From NCBI GenBank assembly GCA_017527945.1, contig JAFXPL010000142.1, forward strand, positions 1 through 12,519: a stretch of 12,519 nt of DNA, written 5' to 3'. Shown piece after piece: positions 6,345 to 12,169 of this stretch. The notes beneath the pieces were generated by a model. The model saw only the letters and a list, made by a program, of their open reading frames with translations, was not told the origin of the DNA and ran no database searches. This DNA is from Bacteroidales bacterium. Lineage in GTDB: Bacteria; Bacteroidota; Bacteroidia; Bacteroidales; WCHB1-69. Each line of letters begins with the position of its first letter. Position 1 is the stretch's first letter. The position numbers and the translations under genes were made by a program.

Positions 6345-6383
6345 GCAAAAGTATTGCGGGCTTGTGCCGAATTGCAGCATAAG
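6345..6383 (-). repeat. Promoter-plus-hairpin repeat, copy 2
   Basis: This matches 3665-3703 at about 32 of 39 positions. The stem is shorter here (CTTGTGC with GCATAAG, one wobble pair), because the outer arm of the first copy is not kept. As in copy 1, it lies just upstream of a minus-strand gene and includes the -7 element. Confidence 0.65.
6346..6353 (-). promoter_or_regulatory. -7 promoter element for the TM2 gene
   Basis: The minus strand reads TACTTTTG, a perfect TAnnTTTG match, identical to the element upstream of the mreB-like gene. It lies 65 bases upstream of the ATG at 6281. Confidence 0.6.
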
Positions 6384-6441
6384 ATTCCTGTTTTTTGAAA
6401 AAAAATGTCGCCTTATGCCATGATATGACATCGGAAATCAC

Positions 6442-6449
6442 GACATTTG
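6442..6449 (+). promoter_or_regulatory. Candidate -7 element for the phosphoesterase gene
   Basis: GACATTTG is one mismatch from TAnnTTTG. Its final G is 6 bases before the start of the structured leader at 6455, the same offset as in the second copy of the leader (box ending at 8437, leader starting at 8443). Confidence 0.45.
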
Positions 6450-6454
6450 TCCCA

Positions 6455-6569
6455 TAAAGCCCAAATCGGTCATCAGACCGATAACGTTTGGGGTTCTTGT
6501 TTGAACTGTATATTCATGCCATAACAATAGTTGTTCTGACATAAATTCTATTGACCGGTTTGGGTTAAA
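6455..6569 (+). ncRNA. Candidate structured 5' leader, copy A
   Basis: This 115-base element ends 7 bases before the phosphoesterase ATG (6577). It is related to 8443-8645. Its outer ends pair: CCCAAATCGGTCA at 6460-6472 with TGACCGGTTTGGG at 6552-6564, all 13 positions paired with one G-U. The same 5' segment can instead form a local hairpin, ATCGGTC at 6465-6471 with GACCGAT at 6476-6482 over a 4-nt loop. The two pairings exclude each other. Internal conserved blocks are TATTCATGCCATAACAA and ACATAAATTCTATTGACCG. Reading it as a regulatory RNA is inference. A miniature inverted-repeat element is the main alternative. Confidence 0.55.
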
Positions 6570-6576
6570 AAGTCTT

Positions 6577-7200
6577 ATGAACATCCTACATCTTTCGGAC
6601 ACACATGGCAGGCACGGGCAGTTGGCAAAAATGCCTGATGCGGATGTAGTCGTACATTCCGGCGATTTCACTTGGGCAGGCAGTGAGCAGGAAGTGGTAG
6701 AGTTTATGGAATGGTTCTGCGGATTACCGTACCGGCATAAGGTGCTTGTGGCGGGAAATCATGATGACTGCCTGCACGACGCGGTACTTGAAGGGTTGCC
6801 AGACGGTACACATTATTTATATAATACAGGTGTCACGCTTGAGGGGATGCGCTTCTTTGGTGTGCCGATATTTATGCTTGACGAGATGGAAGGCCGATAC
6901 GACAGGATGCTTGCGGACATACCCGCCGACACCGATATACTGATTACGCACCAGCCGCCAATCGGAATCCTTGACGAGAGTCATGGCAGACATTACGGCA
7001 GTAAGGTGCTTCGGGAGCGTTTGCAGGTTGTGAAGCCCCGGCTCCACCTGTTCGGACATATCCACGATGCCTGGGGAAAGGTGCAAAGTGGCGGTACGTT
7101 GTTTGCCAATTCCTCGGTGCTGAATGAGCGTTATGAACTGACGCACCTGCCGCAAATGTTTAGTATAGGGACAGATGCTGTAGGGCAAGGGCAAAGTTGA
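6577..7200 (+). CDS. Metallophosphoesterase (calcineurin-like)
   Basis: This 207-residue protein is of the calcineurin-like phosphoesterase superfamily, which hydrolyses phosphomono- or diesters using two metal ions. The metal-binding signature is complete and in order: D8-x-H10 (LSDTHG), G29-D30 (HSGDF), G60-N61-H62-D63 (AGNHDD), H125 (ITHQPP) and G160-H161-I162-H163 (FGHIHD). The spacing fits small stand-alone phosphodiesterases. No signal peptide or membrane segment is visible, so it is probably cytoplasmic. Start codon ATG at 6577 is chosen because the motif begins at residue 8. The substrate cannot be told. The gene is transcribed alone and sits behind the structured leader at 6455-6569, so its expression is likely controlled by whatever that leader does. 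No terminator is evident immediately after its stop. Confidence 0.93.
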   Translation: MNILHLSDTHGRHGQLAKMPDADVVVHSGDFTWAGSEQEVVEFMEWFCGLPYRHKVLVAGNHDDCLHDAVLEGLPDGTHYLYNTGVTLEGMRFFGVPIFMLDEMEGRYDRMLADIPADTDILITHQPPIGILDESHGRHYGSKVLRERLQVVKPRLHLFGHIHDAWGKVQSGGTLFANSSVLNERYELTHLPQMFSIGTDAVGQGQS

Positions 7201-7496
7201 GAACTAAGAGTTCCCTACCTTGGCTTTCAGTCTGACACTATCGCGCATCATCTTTGAACATGCCACAGTAAGCCCCTAATTGAGGTATAAGGGCATCCGC
7301 CTGCAAGTAGTGCAAAAGACATACTCCTTCGCGGGCGGGACGCCCGCGCTCCCAGGGCTTTGCGGATGGAGATATAAGACAGTACCGCCCTCTTATATGA
7401 AACAAGCCATTGCACACGTAAATTGCGAGGAATAAGCCCTTAGACATTTAAGAGAAATTTTCCAAACGTCTGCATCGAAATGGCACAAGGTGTCCG
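7201..7496. other. Gene-free stretch with GC-rich and AT-rich palindromes
   Basis: I see no supported gene here. The notable structures are a GC-rich palindrome CGCGGGCG-GGA-CGCCCGCG at 7330-7348 and an AT-rich one, ATATAAGA at 7372-7379 with TCTTATAT at 7391-7398. CATCCGC upstream and GCGGATG downstream of the GC palindrome could pair around it. A minus-strand frame through this region translates to low-complexity sequence such as PWERGRPARE and is treated as chance. Confidence 0.6.
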
Positions 7497-7504
7497 TATC
7501 TTTG
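7497..7504 (+). promoter_or_regulatory. -7 promoter element for the WYL regulator
   Basis: TATCTTTG matches TAnnTTTG perfectly and lies 22 bases upstream of the ATG at 7527, giving a very short leader. No clear -33 box is visible. Confidence 0.65.
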
Positions 7505-7526
7505 CAGCAACAAAAGACACACAGAT

Positions 7527-8432
7527 ATGGAACTGGTAAACAAATATGCCTGGCTGCTGGTGACGATACACCAAGCAGAACGCATCACTTTTGAGGAGAT
7601 TAACCAAAAATGGCAGGAGGATTGGGAAGAGAACAAACCGCTACCGCTGCGCACGTTCCATAACTGGAAAGAGGCGGTACAACGTATGTTTAACCTCAAC
7701 ATCGACTGTGACCGGCGCACCAACGAATACTACATCAGCACACCAAAGGCACTTGAACGCGACGGGCTGCGGCGCTGGCTGCTCGAAACCCTGTCACTTG
7801 TGGCCCTGTTGCGCGAAAACTCCACGCTGTCCCCACGCATCCTGTTGGAAGAAGTGCCCTCGGCACAGCAGCACCTGTCGGAAATCATCGCGGCGATGAA
7901 AGCGAACCGCCGCCTGCAAGTGGGTTACCGCAGTTTCCAGCATACGGAGGTTTACAGTTTCGAGGTAGAGCCTTATTGTATCAAATGTTTCAAACAACGG
8001 TGGTACATGTTGGCACGCAGTGTGGCCGAAGACCGCCTGCGTGTCTATGCCCTTGACCGCATCTGCGATCTGGAGGTACTGAAGGGCGAGAAGTTCAGCC
8101 TGCCCAAATCGTTCTCGGCTGCGGACTATTTCGCGGAATACTTCGGCATTATCCCCGCCGAAGATGTGGAGTTGGAGCAGGTGGTGCTAAAAGTTTCCGC
8201 CACCCAGAGCCAATACCTGCGCACGCTGCCCCTGCACGCTTCGCAGGAAGAGACGGAGAGCGGGGACGAAGAATCCTGCCTGTTCACCTATCATCTGCGC
8301 CCCACTTACGACTTCTCCCAGCAAATCCTTTCGCTCGGCAGCGAAGCGGAGGTGCTGAAGCCCCAATGGTTGCGCGAGGAGATTGCGGAAGAAGTGCGCA
8401 CGATGTGGGCAATGTATAAAGAAAAAAACTAA
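7527..8432 (+). CDS. WYL-domain transcriptional regulator
   Basis: This is a 301-residue predicted DNA-binding regulator. The first ~75 residues form a helical N-terminal domain that reads as a winged-helix DNA-binding region (ITFEEINQKWQ, PLPLRTFHNWKEAVQRMFN, DRRTNEYYI). The WYL domain occupies about 116-195, with the diagnostic FEVEPYCIKCFKQRWYMLAR at 145-164 (W159-Y160-M161 in place of WYL) and LRVYALDRI at 171-179. The C-terminal third resembles the WYL extension seen in many family members, with a late conserved W in KPQWLREEI. WYL domains bind nucleic acids or nucleotide ligands, and such regulators often control DNA-damage, defence or metabolic genes. Here no clear partner operon is adjacent; the downstream genes are a secreted protein and an exonuclease behind their own promoter. 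The stop codon TAA overlaps the next promoter element. Confidence 0.93.
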   Translation: MELVNKYAWLLVTIHQAERITFEEINQKWQEDWEENKPLPLRTFHNWKEAVQRMFNLNIDCDRRTNEYYISTPKALERDGLRRWLLETLSLVALLRENSTLSPRILLEEVPSAQQHLSEIIAAMKANRRLQVGYRSFQHTEVYSFEVEPYCIKCFKQRWYMLARSVAEDRLRVYALDRICDLEVLKGEKFSLPKSFSAADYFAEYFGIIPAEDVELEQVVLKVSATQSQYLRTLPLHASQEETESGDEESCLFTYHLRPTYDFSQQILSLGSEAEVLKPQWLREEIAEEVRTMWAMYKEKN

Positions 8433-8437
8433 CTTTG
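8430..8437 (+). promoter_or_regulatory. -7 promoter element for the secreted-protein gene
   Basis: TAACTTTG matches TAnnTTTG perfectly. Its first three bases are the TAA stop of the WYL gene, so the gene end and the promoter are packed together. Transcription would start near 8444, the first base of the structured leader. Confidence 0.65.
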
Positions 8438-8442
8438 CGCAG

Positions 8443-8645
8443 TTAAACCCAAATCGGTCATTAGACCGATGATGTTAAGGTTTATTGTTTTGATCTGTCT
8501 ATTCATGCCATAACAACATCTGTTTTGATGCCTTGTCGTTCATTTCCTCTCACCGTAGCCCGCTACGCCTTCGAGAAAGTGAATGCCAACCTCCACAAAA
8601 CGACTATTATTCTAACATAAATTCTATTGACCGATTTAGGTTAAA
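8443..8645 (+). ncRNA. Candidate structured 5' leader, copy B, with 87-nt insertion
   Basis: This is related to 6455-6569 along its whole length but carries an extra ~87 bases (8529-8615). The outer ends are complementary: 8448-8460 with 8628-8640, with one mismatch. The 5' part can also form the local hairpin ATCGGTC (8453-8459) with GACCGAT (8464-8470). The insert has its own nested palindrome (CGTAG-CCCG-CTACG) flanked by GTCGTT and AACGAC, so it could be an extra stem-loop. The leader ends 14 bases before the ATG at 8660. TTAA is present at both ends, which would also fit an inserted miniature transposon. Confidence 0.55.
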
Positions 8646-8659
8646 CCAACAAGAACACG

Positions 8660-9346
8660 ATGAAAACGTACAAGAAATTGCTGATGACAGCACTGGCCGC
8701 GTGCCTGTCCATGTCCCTGTATGCACAGATAGAAGAGTTTAAATTCTCCGACCACATTATGGGTTTCTCGGAGGTGGAAAAGGAATGGCGCGACCAAAAT
8801 TTCTTTACCATCACGTCCTCGGAAAAGCCGGACATCAAGGAATGTTTCCTGAGTTTCGCCCTGGCCTATCCCAATGACCTGACCGGAAGGATGGTAGCCT
8901 GCATGATGGGTTACGATATGCCCGGCTTCGTGGCAGACTATGTTCTCGACATGGATAGGGGCTACATTGCCGGCCAAATGCTGACGGAACTGGATGGAAG
9001 TGTGCAGATGTGCCTGTGGCGCACGGCGGACGGCGGCACAATGGTGGCCGTGGCTTTACAAGGAGATGAGTACAAAGGCGACTGGAACACCGGATTTCCT
9101 GACAACGAAGAAGACGAAAGAACGGTGAACGTGAACGACCTGATGTTTTTCAAGATCAACAAGGGCGAAGCCATTTGGCGACCGATAACGCCCAAAACGA
9201 TGTGCGGCGAGGAAATAAACTTCCCTGACTACCGCATCCAACTGCCGCGCAAAGGCCAGCACATACGCCTGACACACAAGACCGACCATGCGAAGGACTA
9301 CCAGTTGCAATGGGACGGCAACAGGTTTTCCTTGGCAAAAGGATAG
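8660..9346 (+). CDS. Secreted hypothetical protein with signal peptide
   Basis: This is a 228-residue protein with an export signal: basic N-region MKTYKK, hydrophobic core LLMTALAACLSMS, and a probable signal-peptidase I site after LYA-Q (between 22 and 23). A lipobox-like LAAC at 12-15 leaves lipoprotein processing as an alternative. The mature part is acidic and has no membrane segment. It starts IEEFKFSDHIMGFSEVEKEW and contains blocks such as DGGTMVAVALQGDEYKGDW and KINKGEAIWRPITPKTMCG. I recognise no family. It ends 17 bases before the exonuclease ATG, so the two are probably co-transcribed from the promoter at 8430-8437. It lies behind the long structured leader and should share whatever control that leader exerts with the phosphoesterase gene at 6577. 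Confidence 0.85.
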   Translation: MKTYKKLLMTALAACLSMSLYAQIEEFKFSDHIMGFSEVEKEWRDQNFFTITSSEKPDIKECFLSFALAYPNDLTGRMVACMMGYDMPGFVADYVLDMDRGYIAGQMLTELDGSVQMCLWRTADGGTMVAVALQGDEYKGDWNTGFPDNEEDERTVNVNDLMFFKINKGEAIWRPITPKTMCGEEINFPDYRIQLPRKGQHIRLTHKTDHAKDYQLQWDGNRFSLAKG

Positions 9347-9363
9347 CCCCACATCCGCCGATT

Positions 9364-9855
9364 ATGACCGACTTTGCCGCAATAGACTTTGAGACCGCCA
9401 ACAACGAGCGCAGCAGCGTATGCGCAGTCGGCGTGGTGGTTGTACGGAAAGGGGAACTGGCTGACAGGTTCTATTCACTGATAAAACCCGAACCGGAGCA
9501 CTACAACAAATGGAACACGCTGATTCATGGTCTGACACTGGAAGACACGGCGTGCGCACCGTTGTTTCCCGAAGTGTGGGCACAAGTGATGCCACTTATT
9601 GAAGGGTTGCCCCTTGTGGCGCACAATAAAGTATTCGACGAAGCGTGCCTGAAAGCCGTGATGCGCTGCTATCAGATGGATTATCCCCGCTACAAAATCC
9701 ACTGCACTTGCCAAGCTTCGCGCCGAAAGTTCCCGCAAGCCGAGAACCATCGTCTTGACACTGTGGCCGCACTATGCGGTTACGACCTCCAAAACCACCA
9801 TCATGCCCTGGCCGATGCCGAGGCTTGTGCCTGGATAGCACGCCGGATCCTTTAG
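9364..9855 (+). CDS. DnaQ-like 3'-5' exonuclease (DEDDh)
   Basis: This 163-residue single-domain protein has the RNase H-like DEDD fold. Catalytic residues are visible: D8 and E10 in AIDFETAN (Exo I), D92 in VAHNKVFDE (Exo II), and H146 with D151 in HHHALADAEA (Exo III, H-type). The rest matches short Bacteroidota proteins of this type, including FYSLIKPEP, a NKWNTLIHGLT block and DTVAALCGY. They act on DNA or RNA 3' ends as stand-alone exonucleases or proofreading helpers; the substrate is not clear here. No BRCT or polymerase part is attached. ATG at 9364 is chosen because it puts DFET at the usual position. An earlier in-frame ATG at 9310 would overlap the previous gene. It follows the secreted-protein gene by 17 bases and is probably in the same operon. 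Confidence 0.92.
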   Translation: MTDFAAIDFETANNERSSVCAVGVVVVRKGELADRFYSLIKPEPEHYNKWNTLIHGLTLEDTACAPLFPEVWAQVMPLIEGLPLVAHNKVFDEACLKAVMRCYQMDYPRYKIHCTCQASRRKFPQAENHRLDTVAALCGYDLQNHHHALADAEACAWIARRIL

Positions 9856-9924
9856 CGGAAATTCCTTTTAAATTATTATAAGGGAGTTCAAGAGTTAAAC
9901 TGTCAAAGCCCTAAAAGCCCATAG

Positions 9925-10141
9925 CCCAGTGCAACGCGCTGGGTAGGGATACCGCATGGAAACACGCCCGAGCGTAGCTCTTTGTCTTCCTCCTTTATGG
10001 GGAAACGAAAAGGGGCTGGGCAAAAGCATTCTGTGTAAATAGATTATTCCAACAAGGCTTTTGCGCTTACAGCGCGAATCTTCCAATACTCATCACACCC
10101 AAGGTGTTACCTTGGGCTATGAGAGGTAAGGCTTACAGCCT
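9925..10141. repeat. Cluster of four short hairpins of two families
   Basis: Within the gene-free gap 9856-10296 there are four palindromes. Family 1 has an 8-bp stem with loop GTT or AAC. One copy at 10098-10116 is CCCAAGGT-GTT-ACCTTGGG followed by CTATG. The other, on the opposite strand at 9925-9943, is followed on that strand by CTATG too. Family 2 keeps CTTACAG in the middle with a changing outer 3 bp: GCG-CTTACAG-CGC at 10063-10075 and AGG-CTTACAG-CCT at 10129-10141. In both families the stems change while pairing is kept. No gene is seen in this gap. Confidence 0.6.
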
Positions 10142-10213
10142 AAACCAAAAGCTAAGACCGAACATCAATTCCAAAAAGAGTAAGCCTTTATACACAAAAC
10201 TTTCCAAAACATT

Positions 10214-10257
10214 GTTTGGATATTGGCTATAAGAGAAGGTCTAAAAACTTTTACCGG
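10214..10257 (-). repeat. Dispersed leader repeat, copy 2
   Basis: This is 44 bases, the same as 5162-5204 with one extra A. Here no TAnnTTTG element precedes it on the minus strand, and the sequence after it (CAATGTTTTGG) opens only a very short frame. It looks like a moved or left-over copy of the leader. Confidence 0.85.
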
Positions 10258-10296
10258 ACCCAATAACTCCCATACTACTTTCCCGCCTCTTTTCAT

Positions 10297-10950
10297 TTAT
10301 TTCTTGCGCAGTTCCCAAAAAGCGACGGCTGCGGCGGCTCCCACATTCAGGGAATCCACTCCGTGGGCCATAGGGATGCGCACCACGTAGTCAGACGTTC
10401 CGATGGTGGACTGGGGAAGTCCGTCACCCTCCGTGCCGAGGATTACAGCCAAACATTCCTCAGCGGCAAGCGACGGATCGCCGAGAGGCACAGCATTTGA
10501 TGCGAGTGCCATCGCCGCACTCCGGAAACCTATCGCCTTTAGTTCGGCAGCAGGACTGTCCGTTTGCAGCCATGTCCAAGGCACAAGAAAGACACTTCCC
10601 ATAGAAACACGCACAGAACGGCGGTTCAAAGGGTCGCAGGTGTCGGGTGTGAGGAGCACCGCATCTATGCCCAAAGCCGCCGCACTCCGAAAGATGCTGC
10701 CGATGTTTGTGGTGTCGGTAACGCTTTGCAGGACGGCAATGCGCGAAGCCTTTGCACAAACCTCTGCGACAGTGGGAGGAACAGGACGCTTCATGGCACA
10801 CAAAACACCGCGAGTCAGCATGTACCTCGTCAGACCGGCCAGCAATTCGCGTGCACCGGTATAAACAGGGATGTCGGGACAACGGGCGATGATATCGGCT
10901 GCGTCACCCGCAATGTGCCGATGTTCGCAAAGCAAAGATACAGGCTCCAT
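10297..10950 (-). CDS. TrmH/SpoU-type RNA 2'-O-methyltransferase, N-terminally truncated
   Basis: This is a SPOUT-class methyltransferase that uses S-adenosylmethionine to methylate ribose 2'-OH in tRNA or rRNA. Visible family motifs are TDTTNIGSIFRSAAALG (motif 1, N-x-G-x-I-x-R), the LGTEGDGLP loop (motif 2) and IPMAHGVDSLNVGAAAAV (motif 3) near the C-terminal knot. The frame from the ATG at 10950 gives 217 residues (MEPVSLLCEHRHIAG). Relatives have about 50 more residues at the front, and the codons before this ATG still read D-A-G as in relatives. A TGA at 10990-10992 then ends the frame, so the true N-terminal part is missing. DNA beyond that point belongs to a sulfatase remnant on the other strand. 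The catalytic domain is whole, so activity is possible, but RNA recognition is probably impaired. Confidence 0.85.
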   Translation of the reverse strand: MEPVSLLCEHRHIAGDAADIIARCPDIPVYTGARELLAGLTRYMLTRGVLCAMKRPVPPTVAEVCAKASRIAVLQSVTDTTNIGSIFRSAAALGIDAVLLTPDTCDPLNRRSVRVSMGSVFLVPWTWLQTDSPAAELKAIGFRSAAMALASNAVPLGDPSLAAEECLAVILGTEGDGLPQSTIGTSDYVVRIPMAHGVDSLNVGAAAAVAFWELRKK

Positions 10951-11319
10951 ACCCGCATCAAAGAAGGCATGGTTTCCGAAGCACTTGTCTCACATATTGA
11001 TGACATTGCCTCGTTTGCGGCCCTAATCGGTGCGGAAGTTCCCCTCGGAGCTGCCTATGACAGCCGCAACAACATCGAGACTTGGCTGGGAGAAAACACG
11101 AAGAACCGCGACTTCGTAGTGGAAATGGCCCAATCACGTGCCTTATCTTACCGCATCAAAAACTGGAAATATCTCGAACCTTCCAATGGCGGTGCCACAC
11201 AAGGATAAACTGGCATTGAAACAGGTTACAAGAGCACTCCGCAACTTTACAACATCCGTACCTCCAAGTATGAGAGTAACGATGTCTATAGTTCGCAGCC
11301 TGCTATGGCACGCCGCCTA
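10949..11319 (+). pseudogene. Sulfatase C-terminal remnant
   Basis: The plus frame reads RIKEGMVSEALVSHIDDIAS, then FAALIGAEVPLGAAYDSRNN, ENTKNRDFVVEMAQ and NWKYLEPSNGG. After an in-frame TAA at 11206-11208 it continues with TGIETGYKSTPQLYNIRTSK and NDVYSSQPAMARRL. This is the C-terminal third of an arylsulfatase-type enzyme: the region after the catalytic core with 'SHID...AALIG', 'WKYLEPS' and 'PQLYN'. The catalytic N-terminal part, including the formylglycine site, is absent. It starts abruptly at the same place where the TrmH gene on the other strand loses its N terminus. The in-frame stop plus the missing front part show that it is dead. The 3' limit of this remnant is approximate. Confidence 0.75.
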
Positions 11320-11724
11320 TCCACACAACCCGAAACAGGATGGACACTGACCACAAGCGGTTATATGGGTTGTCTCTTCGCCGTAGTGAGCGGTACTTCC
11401 CAACTCAACCAGGGCGAAACCTCGCATAACTGGGAAATACTCAACTGGGGAAACGGCACAAACACCAGCGACATCGGTTACAAATATGCCGCCGTCTTTG
11501 CCGAAGCCGAAATACCCTCCGAAACATAGACGGGCATCTCCACGCCTGAACTGCCACGCGAAGGATTGGAGATACGCAACGGAAAGTTTGTACTTTCGGG
11601 AAGCGGACGTGCCGTAGAAGTATTCTCCATAAACGGGCGACGGGTGGTTGCCACCTCACTTAACCGTTTGCACGGTATTTATATTGTCCGTGACGGAAGC
11701 CATACTTATAAGGTCTATTTCTAA
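11320..11724 (+). pseudogene. Secreted-protein C-terminal remnant with in-frame TAG
   Basis: The same frame runs on with TSGYMGCLFAVVSGTSQ, NQGETSHNWEILNWGNGT and AAVFAEAEIPSET. It meets TAG at 11527-11529 and continues without a shift: TGISTPELPREGLEIRNGKF, VEVFSINGRRVVATSLNRL and GIYIVRDGSHTYKVYF, with TAA at 11722-11724. The last ~60 residues are a sorting-type C-terminal domain of secreted Bacteroidota proteins. Because it follows the sulfatase tail with no frame change, the two may be one original protein with two stops or a fusion of two remnants. The start is lost. It ends 25 bases before a strong terminator. Confidence 0.65.
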
Positions 11725-11749
11725 ATATCCAGACAACATTATCCATCAC

Positions 11750-11793
11750 ATCAGTCCGCAAGATCCGACACCTCTTGCGGACTGATTTTTTTT
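11750..11793 (+). terminator. Rho-independent terminator
   Basis: A perfect 13-bp stem (ATCAGTCCGCAAG at 11750-11762 and its complement at 11774-11786) encloses an 11-nt loop. It is followed by a run of eight or more T. It closes transcription of the secreted-protein remnant. Confidence 0.92.
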
Positions 11794-12138
11794 GCGAATG
11801 TTTTACAACGACATTCCAGATGCAACGCTTCGAACTGCAAGGAAACAGCACCTGTTCACCGCAGGCCTCCCTACCCTATCATCGTTGCCAAACTCCGTAA
11901 ACCCATTCCAAGAAGCATAAACCCTTTTATTATTGACAACGGAATGGCCATAATGTCTATAAAAACCCCGGCGACGCATTATATCACAATTCGGATGCAA
12001 AAAAGAGAGTTTCGGCATAAGATGACAGGAACTTCGGGGATGATGCAAACGGGTTACAGATAAAGGGGTGCAAAAGAAAAAAATAAGGCGGCAAGGAAAA
12101 AACAGGTTAATCAGCACGTTCCGTTACTGAAAAAACCT
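11794..12138. other. Intergenic stretch, nothing identified
   Basis: There are 345 bases between the terminator and the nqrA promoter. Long frames on the minus strand translate to biased, Cys/Arg/Phe-rich sequence without family features and are judged chance. No repeat, hairpin or RNA gene could be supported. Confidence 0.5.
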
Positions 12139-12146
12139 TAATTTTG
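12139..12146 (+). promoter_or_regulatory. -7 promoter element for nqrA
   Basis: TAATTTTG matches TAnnTTTG perfectly, 23 bases before the ATG at 12170. A weak GTT around 12118 is at a plausible -33 spacing. Translation relies on an A-rich leader (AAAACAACAAAATAACAC) without a clear Shine-Dalgarno sequence, as is common in Bacteroidota. Confidence 0.65.
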
Positions 12147-12169
12147 CGCGGAAAACAACAAAATAACAC

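Noticed and set aside
7238..7447. Open frame of 69 codons on the minus strand
   Set aside because: It runs through the GC-rich palindrome, its translation is repeat-like (PWERGRPARE), and it has no promoter or family features.
6455..8645. Invertible promoter (phase variation) flanked by inverted repeats
   Set aside because: The ends of each element are inverted repeats, but no TAnnTTTG promoter was found inside either element on either strand and no site-specific recombinase is in the window.
9310..9363. Earlier start for the exonuclease
   Set aside because: It would overlap the end of the secreted-protein gene and add 18 residues not found before the DFET motif in this family.
11932..11960. 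TTGACA and TATAAA resembling a sigma-70 promoter
   Set aside because: Spacing of 19 bases is off, Bacteroidota use a different consensus, and no gene follows within reach.
11803..12117. Open frame of 104 codons on the minus strand between the terminator and nqrA
   Set aside because: Biased Cys/Arg/Phe composition, no recognisable motif, no promoter element upstream. Treated as chance.
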